Below are positions 19,077 to 28,869 of a stretch of DNA of 64,000 bases, piece by piece. The notes below the pieces were generated by a model that saw nothing but the letters and a program-made list of their open reading frames with translations, was not told the origin of the DNA and did not search any database. The position numbers were made by a program, and so were the translations under genes. Each line of letters begins with the position of its first letter. Position 1 is the first letter of the stretch. This DNA is from UBA5189 sp035631615. Lineage in GTDB: Bacteria > Chloroflexota > Limnocylindria > Limnocylindrales > CSP1-4. The stretch is from assembly GCA_035631615.1 (NCBI GenBank), contig DASQIK010000088.1:13149-77148 (forward strand). The letters run 5' to 3'.

Positions 19077-19346
19077 CTAGATCCGGCGGGTCTTCGCTCC
19101 GGCCCCGGCGCGCTGCTCGCCGCGCTGTTCGAGCTCGGTGGCAAAGTCATTGATCGGAACGATCCGACGGCCTGACCCGGAGTGGGTCCAGAGCGGCTTC
19201 GCCGCATCGAGCCGGATCAGCACCGCGAGCATGATCGCGGGGACGAGCGCGAGGCCCGCCGGCAAGCCCATCAGGCCGAAGGCCAGGCCACCGCCGGACC
19301 AGCCGGCGAAAAACCACAGGATGCTGGCCAGGTTGCGCTTGTTCAT
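19077..19346 (-). CDS. Small two-TM membrane protein
   Basis: 89 residues with two predicted TM helices (about 5-25 and 28-47; ILWFFAGWSGGGLAFGLMGL and ALVPAIMLAVLI) and a basic hydrophilic tail. No family recognised. The ATG at 19346 is chosen because upstream in-frame sequence is not membrane-like and looks non-coding. No strong ribosome site is visible. It lies downstream of the PD-(D/E)XK-like gene on the same strand, separated by 107 nt. Confidence 0.55.
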   Translation of the reverse strand: MNKRNLASILWFFAGWSGGGLAFGLMGLPAGLALVPAIMLAVLIRLDAAKPLWTHSGSGRRIVPINDFATELEQRGEQRAGAGAKTRRI

Positions 19347-19453
19347 GCGGCGCAGGATGCCGCCACGACCTCGGCGAGGGCAGTCGTACCTTCGTTCAGC
19401 GCGGCGTTCGCTTGGTCCGGTGCAGGGATGCGCCAGTTTGAAACCGCGGCCGG

Positions 19454-20707
19454 TCAGCTCCGGGCGAGCTCCCGCTCCGCCCGGGAGATCCACGCAAGCA
19501 CGGCTTCACGGAGCTTGTCCAGGCCGCTCGAGACGGCCGCGGACGTGCTGCCGATGTTCGACAGCTGGACCTTGAGGCTGCGGACGTTCTCGAGGGCCTC
19601 GCGGATGGCCGTGAGGCACGCCGTGACCTCGGCGAGGTCGACCTCGGCCTCGGACTCGCGAATGGTCGTGAGCGCGAGCAGCCGGACCAGTCGAACCGCT
19701 GCCTGCAGGGTGGCGGCGTCCGGGTCCGCCGGGTCGATGACCGCGTAGACGTCCCCCGCTCGCACGTCGAACGGGGCGATGCCACTCGGGGCGTGCTCCG
19801 GTGTGAACACCACGAGTGCGGCTGCCGCGTCGCGATTGGTCTTCGCGGCGCGGAGCTCGTCGCGCATCTCGCGGCCCGACATCCTGCGGTTCTTCGCCTC
19901 GATGACCACCCGCAGGTCGCACCCATGCGCGAGGTCCGGGTCCAGCGTCAGCACGAAGTCGCCCTTCTTCGAGCGGCCCGCGTCACCCGCGTCGTTGCCG
20001 CAGCGCTCGAGCAGGTCGTTCGCGCCGCGCGCGATGTCGCCGAGCATGCCTTCCAGGAGGTCCTCGAAGTCGCCGCCCTTGGCGGCCGACTTCGCCCGCT
20101 GCTCGCCGCGCGCCTTCTGGGCGGCCTCGATGGCCACCAGCTGCTCATGGAGCGCCTTGAAGCCGTTCTCCATCTCCATGCGGAACTGGTGCAGCGGCGA
20201 GTTCATGCGGGTCGGGTCGAGCAGCTGCGCCAGGCGCGAGCCGTCGCCGTCGAAGTACGTCTCGAGCATGGTCCCGATGCGGCCGATGGCGGAGTCACGC
20301 CGACGCGGGTCGAACAGCTCGTCGACCATGGAGCGGAGCTTGCCCCGGTCGCCGAGGAATGCCTCGAGGGTGCGAGGGAGGCGCCCGCCGTCGTCGCCGA
20401 AGTTGGCCCGGAGCACCTGCTCCAGGGCCGCCGCGGCCTGTTCGTTCGCGGCGCGGCTCTGGTCCGCGAACCGGTCGAACTCGGCGCGAACGGCATCCAC
20501 ATTGAGTGTGACGCCGACGCTCTGGAGGGCGGTCAGCCCGATGCGCAGCGCACGCTCGACCAGGATTGCGTGGTCGTCCATCGGCTGGGCGCCGAGCCAC
20601 GTGGCGAGCGCGCCATCGCTCAGCGACAGGCGGTCGACGTCGATGCGGTCGCCCGCGACGCGGACGGCCGGCTGGGCGCTCGGGAAGGTGACGATGCGGG
20701 CTTCCAT
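19454..20707 (-). CDS. Helical protein with a PD-(D/E)XK-type nuclease-like core, uncharacterised
   Basis: 417 residues. The first about 230 are alpha-helical with heptad-like stretches (HQFRMEMENGFKALHEQLVAIEAAQKA in part). About residues 245-310 carry a restriction-endonuclease-like pattern: an acidic residue in KKGDFVLTLDPD, then a strand DLRVVIEAKN giving E-x-K, then a helix RRMSGREMRDELRAAKTNRD. This matches PD-(D/E)XK domains such as those in DUF2130/RmuC-like proteins. A C-terminal helical region follows (to residue 417). The ATG at 20707 is the natural start; upstream in-frame codons run into the divergent APH gene. Substrate (DNA or RNA) and role are unknown. Confidence 0.6.
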   Translation of the reverse strand: MEARIVTFPSAQPAVRVAGDRIDVDRLSLSDGALATWLGAQPMDDHAILVERALRIGLTALQSVGVTLNVDAVRAEFDRFADQSRAANEQAAAALEQVLRANFGDDGGRLPRTLEAFLGDRGKLRSMVDELFDPRRRDSAIGRIGTMLETYFDGDGSRLAQLLDPTRMNSPLHQFRMEMENGFKALHEQLVAIEAAQKARGEQRAKSAAKGGDFEDLLEGMLGDIARGANDLLERCGNDAGDAGRSKKGDFVLTLDPDLAHGCDLRVVIEAKNRRMSGREMRDELRAAKTNRDAAAALVVFTPEHAPSGIAPFDVRAGDVYAVIDPADPDAATLQAAVRLVRLLALTTIRESEAEVDLAEVTACLTAIREALENVRSLKVQLSNIGSTSAAVSSGLDKLREAVLAWISRAERELARS

Positions 20708-20807
20708 GCCGTGAGGTTGCCCCCGCCCCGTGCCACCTCTGCTGTCACAACTTCTGGTATGCATCACCGACGCGGGCACCTGCCGCAAGGACCAGAAGGG
20801 AAGACCG

Positions 20808-21671
20808 ATGGAGGCCACGGATGAACGCCGCGCGGTCGCGGCTGCCATCGCGATCGCCGCGGAGCTCGGCCTGGATGCCGAGGACGCGGACGTGCTCTCC
20901 AACTCGAACCGGCTCGCCCTGCGCCTGCTCCCCTGCGACACGCTCGCGCGCGTCGCGCCGCCGACGCATCAGGCAGCGGTATTCGAGGTCGATCTCGCGC
21001 GCCGGCTGGCCGGCACCGATGCCCCGCTCGGCGCCCTGGAGCCTCGGGTGGCGCCGCGCGTCTACCGGCGCGACGGGCACCTGATCACGTTCTGGACCTA
21101 CTACCGACCCCTCGGATCGGCGATCGCATCGGATGCCTACGCCATCGGCCTCGAAGCGCTGCACGGCGCCATGCGCGAGGTCGAGGTTCCTGCTCCGCTC
21201 TTCACCGATCGGGTCGCCGAGGCGGAGCGACTCGTCGCGAGCCGAGATCGAACGCCGGCGCTCGGCGATGGCGACCGCGCGCTGCTCGGCAGCACGTTAC
21301 GGAGCCTGACCCGAACGATCCTCGATCGCGGCGCCGCCGAACAGCTGCTCCACGGCGAGCCGCACCCCGGCAACGTGCTGAGCACGAGCTCGGGCCCGCG
21401 CTTCATCGACCTCGAGACGTGCTCTCGCGGCCCGATCGAGTTCGACCTCGCGCACGTCCCCGAGGCCGTGAGCGATCGCTACCCAGGCGTCGACCGAGCC
21501 CTGCTCCGCGACTGTCGAACTCTCGTCCTCGCGATGGTCGCGACCTGGCGCTGGGATCGCGACGACCAGCTGCCGGACAGACGCGCGTTGGGCATCGAGT
21601 GGACCGCACAGGTCCGCGCGGCGGGCGAGGACCGTCAGGCTCGGACATCCGCGATCGCGGTCGACGAGTAG
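20808..21671 (+). CDS. APH-type phosphotransferase family protein
   Basis: 287-residue protein-kinase-like fold of the aminoglycoside/choline phosphotransferase family. The Brenner motif reads LLHGEPHPGNVL (about residues 181-192): the catalytic Asp of the usual HGD is Glu here. The metal-binding motif is FIDLETCSRGPIEFDLAH. This variant is known in many high-GC genomes and its substrate is unknown. Good AAGGGAAG Shine-Dalgarno 3-4 nt before the ATG. Divergent from the PD-(D/E)XK-like gene; the 3' end overlaps the convergent next gene by 37 nt. Confidence 0.8.
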   Translation: MEATDERRAVAAAIAIAAELGLDAEDADVLSNSNRLALRLLPCDTLARVAPPTHQAAVFEVDLARRLAGTDAPLGALEPRVAPRVYRRDGHLITFWTYYRPLGSAIASDAYAIGLEALHGAMREVEVPAPLFTDRVAEAERLVASRDRTPALGDGDRALLGSTLRSLTRTILDRGAAEQLLHGEPHPGNVLSTSSGPRFIDLETCSRGPIEFDLAHVPEAVSDRYPGVDRALLRDCRTLVLAMVATWRWDRDDQLPDRRALGIEWTAQVRAAGEDRQARTSAIAVDE

Positions 21672-22114
21672 ACGAGCTCACCTTTGACCCGCTCCTCGAA
21701 CCGGAGGGGCATGCCCGGCGCGGACGTCGCGAACCAGAACGTGTCGACCGTGTCGCCATCGACGCGCGTGTAGCGCAGGCAGTCGTAGCGGCCGGCCGGG
21801 ATGTCGATCGTCTCCTTGTCGATCCGCGTGGAGTCGGCCGGCATCGAGGCGTGCTCCTGGAACTCGCGCCACGTCGCGTGATCGGAAACCGGCTCGGTCA
21901 GGCGCCGTCCATCTGGCGCTTCGGCCCAGGACTCCCGGTCTGCCCCGTCAGCGTCGCACGACAGGAACCGAGTGACCCGGACGATGGGTTCGGCGCCTGC
22001 CTCGATGACGAGCGAGCGGACGGTCCGCCCCGGCGGGCAGCCTTCGCGGATCTCGGCCGCCGTGAACGGCGTCGGCAGGTGGTCCGGCCGGAGGACGTGC
22101 GGATCGGCGACCAC
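21635..22114 (-). CDS. Hypothetical protein downstream of HIU hydrolase
   Basis: 159 residues, mostly beta-strand prediction, no signal peptide or TM. IPAGRYDCLRYT...DTFWFATSAPGMPLRFEERVKGE resembles the beta-rich lipid- or polymer-binding folds of DUF3108-like proteins, but I do not recognise a family with confidence. It starts 4 nt after the stop of the HIU-hydrolase gene, so it is co-transcribed with it. GTG start. Overlaps the convergent phosphotransferase gene by 37 nt. Confidence 0.5.
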   Translation of the reverse strand: MVADPHVLRPDHLPTPFTAAEIREGCPPGRTVRSLVIEAGAEPIVRVTRFLSCDADGADRESWAEAPDGRRLTEPVSDHATWREFQEHASMPADSTRIDKETIDIPAGRYDCLRYTRVDGDTVDTFWFATSAPGMPLRFEERVKGELVYSSTAIADVRA

Positions 22115-22118
22115 GGGC

Positions 22119-22472
22119 TCAGCTGCCGCGATAGGTCGTCATCGAATAGGGCGCCAGCAGCAACGGCACGTGGTACGAGCGCGTGACGTCCGCCACACGG
22201 AGATCCACCGAGATGCGCCGGAAGAATCGATCGTCGGATGCCTCGGGCGTCGTCCGTCCGGAGAGGATGAACTCGAGCCGATAGTCCCCCGGCGACATCG
22301 GTCGATCGAGGAGGTCGCGGACGCGGCCGTCGGCGTCGGTCAGGGCCTGGGTCAGCCGGATCGGGCGGGCATCCTCGCCGAGCTTGTACAGCGACACGTG
22401 GACGCCCGCTGCCGGCGAGCCGGTCTCCGTGTCGAGAACGTGCGTGGAGATGGTCGGCGCTTGTTCGGCCAC
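22119..22472 (-). CDS. uraH: 5-hydroxyisourate hydrolase (transthyretin-like)
   Basis: 117-residue transthyretin-fold enzyme that hydrolyses 5-hydroxyisourate to OHCU after urate oxidase. The N-terminal ISTHVLDTETGSPAAGVHVSL and the C-terminal signature YHVPLLLAPYSMTTYRGS (with the terminal YRGS tetrapeptide) carry the catalytic His/Arg/Ser pattern. GTG start with a GGGAGG Shine-Dalgarno 4 nt away. Divergent from the DUF3830 gene, whose -10-like box lies in the 13-nt gap. Confidence 0.92.
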   Translation of the reverse strand: MAEQAPTISTHVLDTETGSPAAGVHVSLYKLGEDARPIRLTQALTDADGRVRDLLDRPMSPGDYRLEFILSGRTTPEASDDRFFRRISVDLRVADVTRSYHVPLLLAPYSMTTYRGS

Positions 22473-22473
22473 C

Positions 22474-22479
22474 TATCCT
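22474..22479 (+). promoter_or_regulatory. Leaderless-type -10 box of the DUF3830 gene
   Basis: TATCCT exactly 6 nt before ATG 22486, in the 13-nt gap to the divergent uraH. Confidence 0.5.
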
Positions 22480-22485
22480 CCCGGA

Positions 22486-22908
22486 ATGAGCCAGCTGCGG
22501 ATCACCGTCGGCGACCTGCACTTTAGCGCCCGCTGGGAGCCGGCCGCGCCCCAGACGATCGAGGCGATCCGCCGAATGCTTCCGATCGATTCGAAGCTGA
22601 TCCACTGCCGCTGGTCCGGCGAGTCGACCTGGATCCCGTACGGCGACTTCCGCCCCGGCATCGACTACGAGAACCACACCTCCCATCCGGCCCCTGGCAT
22701 GCTCGCGATGTATCCCGGCGGGATCAGCGAGTGCGAGATCTTCTTCCCGTATGGCGCCTGCACGACCTCGTCGAAGGTCGGCCAGCTCGCGGCGAACCAC
22801 TTCGCGACGATCGAGCCGGACGATGGCTGGGGAGATCGACTGCGCGAGGTCGGCCGACGCGCACTGTGGGAGGGTGCCCAGGCGATCCGCATCGATGAGG
22901 TGCGGTGA
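22486..22908 (+). CDS. DUF3830 family (cyclophilin-like fold) protein
   Basis: 140 residues: LRITVGDLHFSARWEP, SKLIHCRWSGESTWIPYGDF, YENHTSHPAPGMLAMYPGGISECEIFFPYG and KVGQLAANHFATI are the family signature blocks. DUF3830 genes are frequent companions of purine and hydantoin degradation genes, but no activity is established. Start decided by the TATCCT box. Its TGA shares one base with the next ATG (TGATG), so it is coupled to a tiny membrane protein. Confidence 0.82.
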   Translation: MSQLRITVGDLHFSARWEPAAPQTIEAIRRMLPIDSKLIHCRWSGESTWIPYGDFRPGIDYENHTSHPAPGMLAMYPGGISECEIFFPYGACTTSSKVGQLAANHFATIEPDDGWGDRLREVGRRALWEGAQAIRIDEVR

Positions 22909-23090
22909 TGGAGTTCTGGGCATTTCTCGGGATCGCGTTCGTGGGCGTCGTGTACTTCATCTGGCGAAGCCGTCGCGGAACCAGCCGCGGGCTCGACACG
23001 CTCAACAAGGGCCTGCCCGACGACCTCCGCGACAAGAACACCGGGATGATCAGCCTGCCGAATCGCGGGCGTCCCTGGGGGCGCGGGTAG
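22908..23090 (+). CDS. Tiny single-TM protein (60 residues)
   Basis: N-terminal TM helix FWAFLGIAFVGVVYFIW followed directly by the basic block RSRRG and a hydrophilic tail. ATG overlaps the stop of the DUF3830 gene by one base. The same plan (FxxIAFVxVV..W-x-SRRG) recurs in the next small gene, suggesting a paralogous pair. No family recognised. Confidence 0.6.
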   Translation: MEFWAFLGIAFVGVVYFIWRSRRGTSRGLDTLNKGLPDDLRDKNTGMISLPNRGRPWGRG

Positions 23091-23139
23091 GCTGCGGGCG
23101 GCGACGGCGCATGATCGCCGTCGCAGAGGAGGTCAGCCG

Positions 23140-23376
23140 ATGCCGACCGAGATCCTGGTGTTCTTCGCGATCGCGTTCGTCGTCGTCGTGGGGCTGCTCT
23201 GGTGGAGTCGCCGAGGCGATGCCGCGGACCCAGCACCGATCGCCCGTGCCGTTGTCGATCGTCCCGAACCGGGTATCTCCAACGAATCGTCGATCGGGCC
23301 GCACCGGGATATCGGCCGGCCCTTCCGCGTGGACCACGGCGATCGCCCGACCGACGGCGGCGATCGTAGCGCGTAG
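23140..23376 (+). CDS. Tiny single-TM protein, apparent paralogue of its neighbour (78 residues)
   Basis: N-terminal TM ILVFFAIAFVVVVGLLWW followed by SRRGDAA and a charged tail. GAGGAGG-like Shine-Dalgarno 7-8 nt before ATG 23140. It lies 15 nt before the hydantoinase-type gene, so it probably belongs to that transcription unit. Confidence 0.6.
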   Translation: MPTEILVFFAIAFVVVVGLLWWSRRGDAADPAPIARAVVDRPEPGISNESSIGPHRDIGRPFRVDHGDRPTDGGDRSA

Positions 23377-23391
23377 CCGCTGCACCTAGTC

Positions 23392-24819
23392 GTGGACCTG
23401 CTCGTCCGTGGAGGCACAGTCGTCACCGCGGCCGCCTCGAGGCATGCGGACGTGGCGATTCGCGGCGGTGTGATCGAGGCGGTCGATGACGACCTCGGGG
23501 CACTCGCGTCGGGCGGGAACGTCGAGGTCGTCGACGCGACCGGTCTGCTCGTGCTGCCGGGTGCCGTCGACGTGCATACGCACACGCGTGTCGCCACGGA
23601 CGCCGAGCCGGATCGGTTCTTCCGGGATTCCGTCGCCGCGGCCTTCGGTGGCACGACCACGTTCCTCGCGTTCAACAACCCGGGGACGGGCTCGTCGCCC
23701 GCGGCGGAGCGCTCGCTGCTCGCGGGGCTTCGGGAATGGCGCGCTGCCACGGAGCGAGATTCGGCGATCGACTACTCGGTGAGCCTGGCGATCAGCGGCC
23801 ACATGGACGATCCGGTCGCCGAGCTGCCGGCCATGGTCGATGCGGGCGTCGCGACCGCGAAGGCGTTCATGGTCTTCGACTTCCGGCTCGGTGACCGCCG
23901 GATCTACGACGCGATGCGGGTGCTGGGCGGCCGCGGTGGGATGCTGCAGGTCCACTGCGAGGATCCGGTCCTGATCGACACCGCGGTCGCGGATGCCCTC
24001 GCGCGCGGCGACACGGCGCTGCAGTTCCACGCGGCGACTCGGTCAACGGAGGCGGAGGCCGTCGCGACGCACCGCGTCATGGCCTTCGCCCGCGCCGCGG
24101 AGGTGCCGGTCCACGTCGTCCACCTGTCGTCCGCGAGCGCGCTGCGGCACGTGCAGGACGCAAAGGCGCGCGGGGTGCGCGCCCACGCCGAGACGTGCCC
24201 GCACTATCTCGCCCTGACCGACGCGCGATATGCATCGGCGGATCTCGCCTCGGTTGCGGAGTGCGTCATCTCGCCGCCGCTGCGCCCGATGTCCGACCAG
24301 GATGCACTGTGGGCCGGCCTCGCGGCCGGCTCGCTCGACCTCATCGCAACGGACCATGTACCAGATCGCCTGGCCGTCGAGAAGGCCGAGGCCGTCCGCG
24401 GCGCCTCGTTCAACAAGGTCAGCAACGGCGCGCCCGGCATCGAGACCCTGCTCGCGATCGCCTATTCCGAGGGCGTCGCCAGGGGCCGGATCACGGTCGA
24501 ACGCATGGTTGACCTCCTCGCCACCTCGCCCGCCCGACTGTTCGGCCTGGGGCACAAGGGGGCCATCGAGCCAGGCCGCGACGCGGACCTCGTCCTGTTC
24601 GACCCGGCAGCGCGGCGCACGCTCCGCGCCACCGACCTCCACCACACGAGCGACTACACCCCGTACGAGGGCTTCTCGATCGCGGGCGCCGTGCGCTCCA
24701 TCTTCGTCCGCGGCCGCCCGGTGATCCGCGACGGCCGGTTCGTCGGCACCCGAGGGTTCGGCCAGTTCGTGGAGCGCGGCCAGGCCGGGCATGACCTCGG
24801 GCGGATAACGGCTGGGTAA
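23392..24819 (+). CDS. Hydantoinase/allantoinase-type cyclic amidohydrolase
   Basis: 475-residue TIM-barrel amidohydrolase with a binuclear metal site: HxH in DVHTHTRV (about 60-67), probable carboxylated Lys in ATAKAFMVFD (about 157-166), His in QVHCED and VHVVHLSSA, and the catalytic Asp in ATDHVP (about 322-327). This is the dihydropyrimidinase/D-hydantoinase/allantoinase family. Its position among uraH, DUF3830 and the urate operon suggests allantoinase, or another cyclic ureide hydrolase, as its role (inference). GTG start. Confidence 0.85.
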   Translation: MDLLVRGGTVVTAAASRHADVAIRGGVIEAVDDDLGALASGGNVEVVDATGLLVLPGAVDVHTHTRVATDAEPDRFFRDSVAAAFGGTTTFLAFNNPGTGSSPAAERSLLAGLREWRAATERDSAIDYSVSLAISGHMDDPVAELPAMVDAGVATAKAFMVFDFRLGDRRIYDAMRVLGGRGGMLQVHCEDPVLIDTAVADALARGDTALQFHAATRSTEAEAVATHRVMAFARAAEVPVHVVHLSSASALRHVQDAKARGVRAHAETCPHYLALTDARYASADLASVAECVISPPLRPMSDQDALWAGLAAGSLDLIATDHVPDRLAVEKAEAVRGASFNKVSNGAPGIETLLAIAYSEGVARGRITVERMVDLLATSPARLFGLGHKGAIEPGRDADLVLFDPAARRTLRATDLHHTSDYTPYEGFSIAGAVRSIFVRGRPVIRDGRFVGTRGFGQFVERGQAGHDLGRITAG

Positions 24820-24844
24820 GCGCCACCGGTCAAGATGCGATCGG

Positions 24845-25597
24845 GTGAACGACCTCGCGATCGGCCGAGTCTTCCGCCACCTCCGGCACCGGCTCGGCTG
24901 GCGCCAGGAGGACGTCGGAGTGCGAGCCGGGATCTCGACTGGCCTGTACTCATTGATCGAGCGCGGGCACCTGGACGGATTGACCGTCGCGAAGCTCAGG
25001 AAGGTCGCCGCGGTGCTCGAGATCGAGCTCGCGATCGATGCCCGCTGGCGCGGCGCCTCGCTTGAGCGTTCGATCGCACACCGGCATGCTGCCATGTCCG
25101 AGGCCGTGGCGCGACTCCTCCTAGACGCTGGCTGGGAGGTTCGTCCGGAGGTCTCGTTCAGCCATTACGGAGAGCGAGGTGTCGTCGACCTTGTCGCCTG
25201 GCGTGCGGGGGAGGGCGTGCTGCTGCTGGTTGAGCTCAAGACCGAGCTTGTCGACGTGAACGAGCTCCTCGGGGTCATGGACCGGCGACGGCGCCTCGCC
25301 GAGGTGATCGCGCATAGCTGCGGCTGGTCTCCACGCGTCATCGCGCAGTGGGTCGTCCTCGCCGAAGGGAGGACGAACCGGCGACGCGTGGCCGCGCATC
25401 GAACGATCCTGCGAGCCGCCTTTCCGCTCGATGGCCGATCGGTCGGCGGCTGGCTCGCGCGACCTGCTACACCCGCGACTGTCCTGTGGTTCTTGCCAGA
25501 TTCTTCCCTGGTTAGAGCTAGGTCGAGTCGGGCACCTCGGCAGCGAGTGCGGGCAACCCGTTCGAGCGTGGACCCGGCGACGAAACCTGCCAATTGA
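24845..25597 (+). CDS. XRE helix-turn-helix protein with PD-(D/E)XK-like domain
   Basis: 250 residues. N-terminal XRE HTH at about 4-60 (GRVFRHLRHRLGWRQEDVGVRAGISTGLYSLIERG in segments). Then a nuclease-like core at about 80-150: helix AVARLLLDAGWEV, strand with GVVDLVAW (acidic D) and LLLVELKTELVD (E-x-K), a helix DVNELLGVMDRRRRLAEVI, and a C-terminal strand-helix. This is the order of VRR-NUC/restriction-like PD-(D/E)XK folds. GTG start. It could be a transcription factor whose nuclease fold has become a sensor, or a nuclease; there is no adjacent methylase. Confidence 0.65.
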   Translation: MNDLAIGRVFRHLRHRLGWRQEDVGVRAGISTGLYSLIERGHLDGLTVAKLRKVAAVLEIELAIDARWRGASLERSIAHRHAAMSEAVARLLLDAGWEVRPEVSFSHYGERGVVDLVAWRAGEGVLLLVELKTELVDVNELLGVMDRRRRLAEVIAHSCGWSPRVIAQWVVLAEGRTNRRRVAAHRTILRAAFPLDGRSVGGWLARPATPATVLWFLPDSSLVRARSSRAPRQRVRATRSSVDPATKPAN

Positions 25598-25623
25598 TCG
25601 CGCCCGGAGTGATCTGGCAGGTT
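25584..25623. terminator. Inverted repeat at the end of the XRE gene
   Basis: Perfect 9-bp arms AACCTGCCA (25584-25592) and TGGCAGGTT (25615-25623) with a 22-nt centre, spanning the stop codon at 25595-25597 between convergent genes. A near copy, CTGGCAAGTT, appears about 45 nt downstream. It could be a bidirectional terminator or a protein-binding dyad. Confidence 0.4.
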
Positions 25624-25830
25624 GGACGAGCGCCAACCTCGCCTAGGTCTACTGAGGCTGCACTCTGGCAAGTTGCGGGGCCTCTGCAGCGGGTGCACCG
25701 CCTGTCGCTTATCGGTTCGCCGGACCGGGAGGCGCAGTTGCGGGGGGTCGAGGCGCCGGGCGAGGAAGCGGGTTGCCAGCGCTGTCCGCGCGGCGGCGCT
25801 CGCGGAAGTGAGGGCCAAGGTCGAAGGCGG

Positions 25831-27446
<1,616 letters not shown>

Positions 27447-27450
<4 letters not shown>

Positions 27451-28343
27451 CCGGCCGCGCGTCGCCGGACGGTCGCGTCGATGAGGCCGTGCGGCTCGGT
27501 CGTCGAGACGAACACCTCGCCCGGGTTGTCGAGCCCGAACGGCGCCAGGTCGACCTTCCAGTGGTGGAGGTTCGGCAGGACCATCCGGACCCACTCGATC
27601 GACGGCTCCGCGTCCATCATCGCCGTGGCCATGATCCAGATCGACGCCTGGACCGACGGGCTGAAATGCTCGGCGAGCGATTGCCGCAGGGCCACGCGGG
27701 CGCGGTCCCAGGCGGCGTCGAAGTCGAAGCTGTCGCTCGCAGCCACCTCGGTGCGCAGGCCCCACGTCGCCCGGAGCTTGGTCGCCATCAGCCGATCGTC
27801 GACCTCGGGGAGCGTCGTGTAGGCGTCGCGGTCGAAGCCGCTGAAGGCGGACTTGGTGGTCTTCATGACGGTGAGGTCGCCGACGCCGGCCTCGACATCG
27901 ACGGCACCATCTGGGCCAACGGTGACGCGGACGAGGCGTGTCAGATCGCCCGCGCGGGTGAACGCGTCGGGCGCCTCGCCGCCGCTCTCGATCGGGATCC
28001 GGAGCCAGCGGTGCTCCTCGATATCCACCATGGCCCGGTCCACCAACGGGTGGGTGGCGAAATGGCGCGCCAGCTCGAGCCCGAACGCCTCGGGAGAGCC
28101 GGTCAGTCGATCGCGGGCGAACGCGTAGACGGTGTTCTTCATCGTGTCGGTGGCCACGAGGTTCGCGTTGTCGCCGTCCACGTGCACCGCCGCGAAATCC
28201 CCCTCGAGCGCGATCGCGACGGTCAGGTCGCGAAGGTCGTGCCGCTCCGGGCCGCGACGAACGGTCACCAGGCGGATCCGCGACTTGCCGTAGCGGTTCT
28301 CGCCGAGCTCATAGTCCGTGTTCGCGTCGCGGCCGTCAGCCAT
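27447..28343 (-). CDS. uox: Urate oxidase (uricase)
   Basis: 298-residue T-fold uricase, cofactor-free oxidation of urate to 5-hydroxyisourate. Visible: ELGENRYGKSRIRLV (catalytic Lys near residue 20), the catalytic Thr in VATDTMKNTVYA, HPLVDRAMVDIEEHRWLRI, the SAFSGFDRDAYTTLPEVDDRLMAT block and HHWKVDL in the C-terminal T-fold. ATG start; it overlaps the OHCU decarboxylase stop by 8 nt and its TGA overlaps the malate synthase GTG. The length matches the family. Confidence 0.95.
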
Positions 28344-28869
28344 GGGTCGGCCTCGCGGCGGCCGCGTCGCTCGCCAGGGCCCGCTGGCGGTCGATGGCGA
28401 TGTCGATGACGGCGTCGAGCGCCCGCCGGAGCTCCGAATCCCGCTCTCGCGCCATGGCGGCGCGCAGGTCGGGCAGCAGCTCGGGGCGCGATCGACCGGC
28501 CACGAAGACACAGTAGCGGAAGCCGAAGCGCGCCTCGTACGCGTCGTTGAGGCGCTCGAGCTCGGCGCCCACGGAGGCGAGATTCGCCGCTGCTGCCGCG
28601 CCGTACCCCTGCTCCCGGTGGGACATCGCCGAGACCGACGCCGGCGGCGCGCCGAGCCGCGGATGGGCATCGACGAGCTCGAGCTGCTCCGGCACCGGCA
28701 TCGCGTGCGCAATGTCTCGCGCCGCCTCGAACAGCGCCGCCCACGACCCGAATGGGCGCCGGGCCGCGAGTCGCGCCAGGAACCGGGGAGCCCCCTCGAA
28801 CAGCGGCGCGACACCCGCCTCGAACTCGGCCGCCGTGGCCGCGTCCAGCGCCTCGATGGCGACGCTCAC
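28336..28869 (-). CDS. uraD: OHCU decarboxylase
   Basis: 177-residue all-helical 2-oxo-4-hydroxy-4-carboxy-5-ureidoimidazoline decarboxylase, the step after HIU hydrolase, giving S-allantoin. Signature VDAHPRLGAPP (the catalytic His) followed by SHREQGYGAA and FGFRYCVFVAGRSRPELLPDL. GTG start overlaps the xdhB stop (GTGA). Confidence 0.9.
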   Translation of the reverse strand: MSVAIEALDAATAAEFEAGVAPLFEGAPRFLARLAARRPFGSWAALFEAARDIAHAMPVPEQLELVDAHPRLGAPPASVSAMSHREQGYGAAAAANLASVGAELERLNDAYEARFGFRYCVFVAGRSRPELLPDLRAAMARERDSELRRALDAVIDIAIDRQRALASDAAAARPTHG

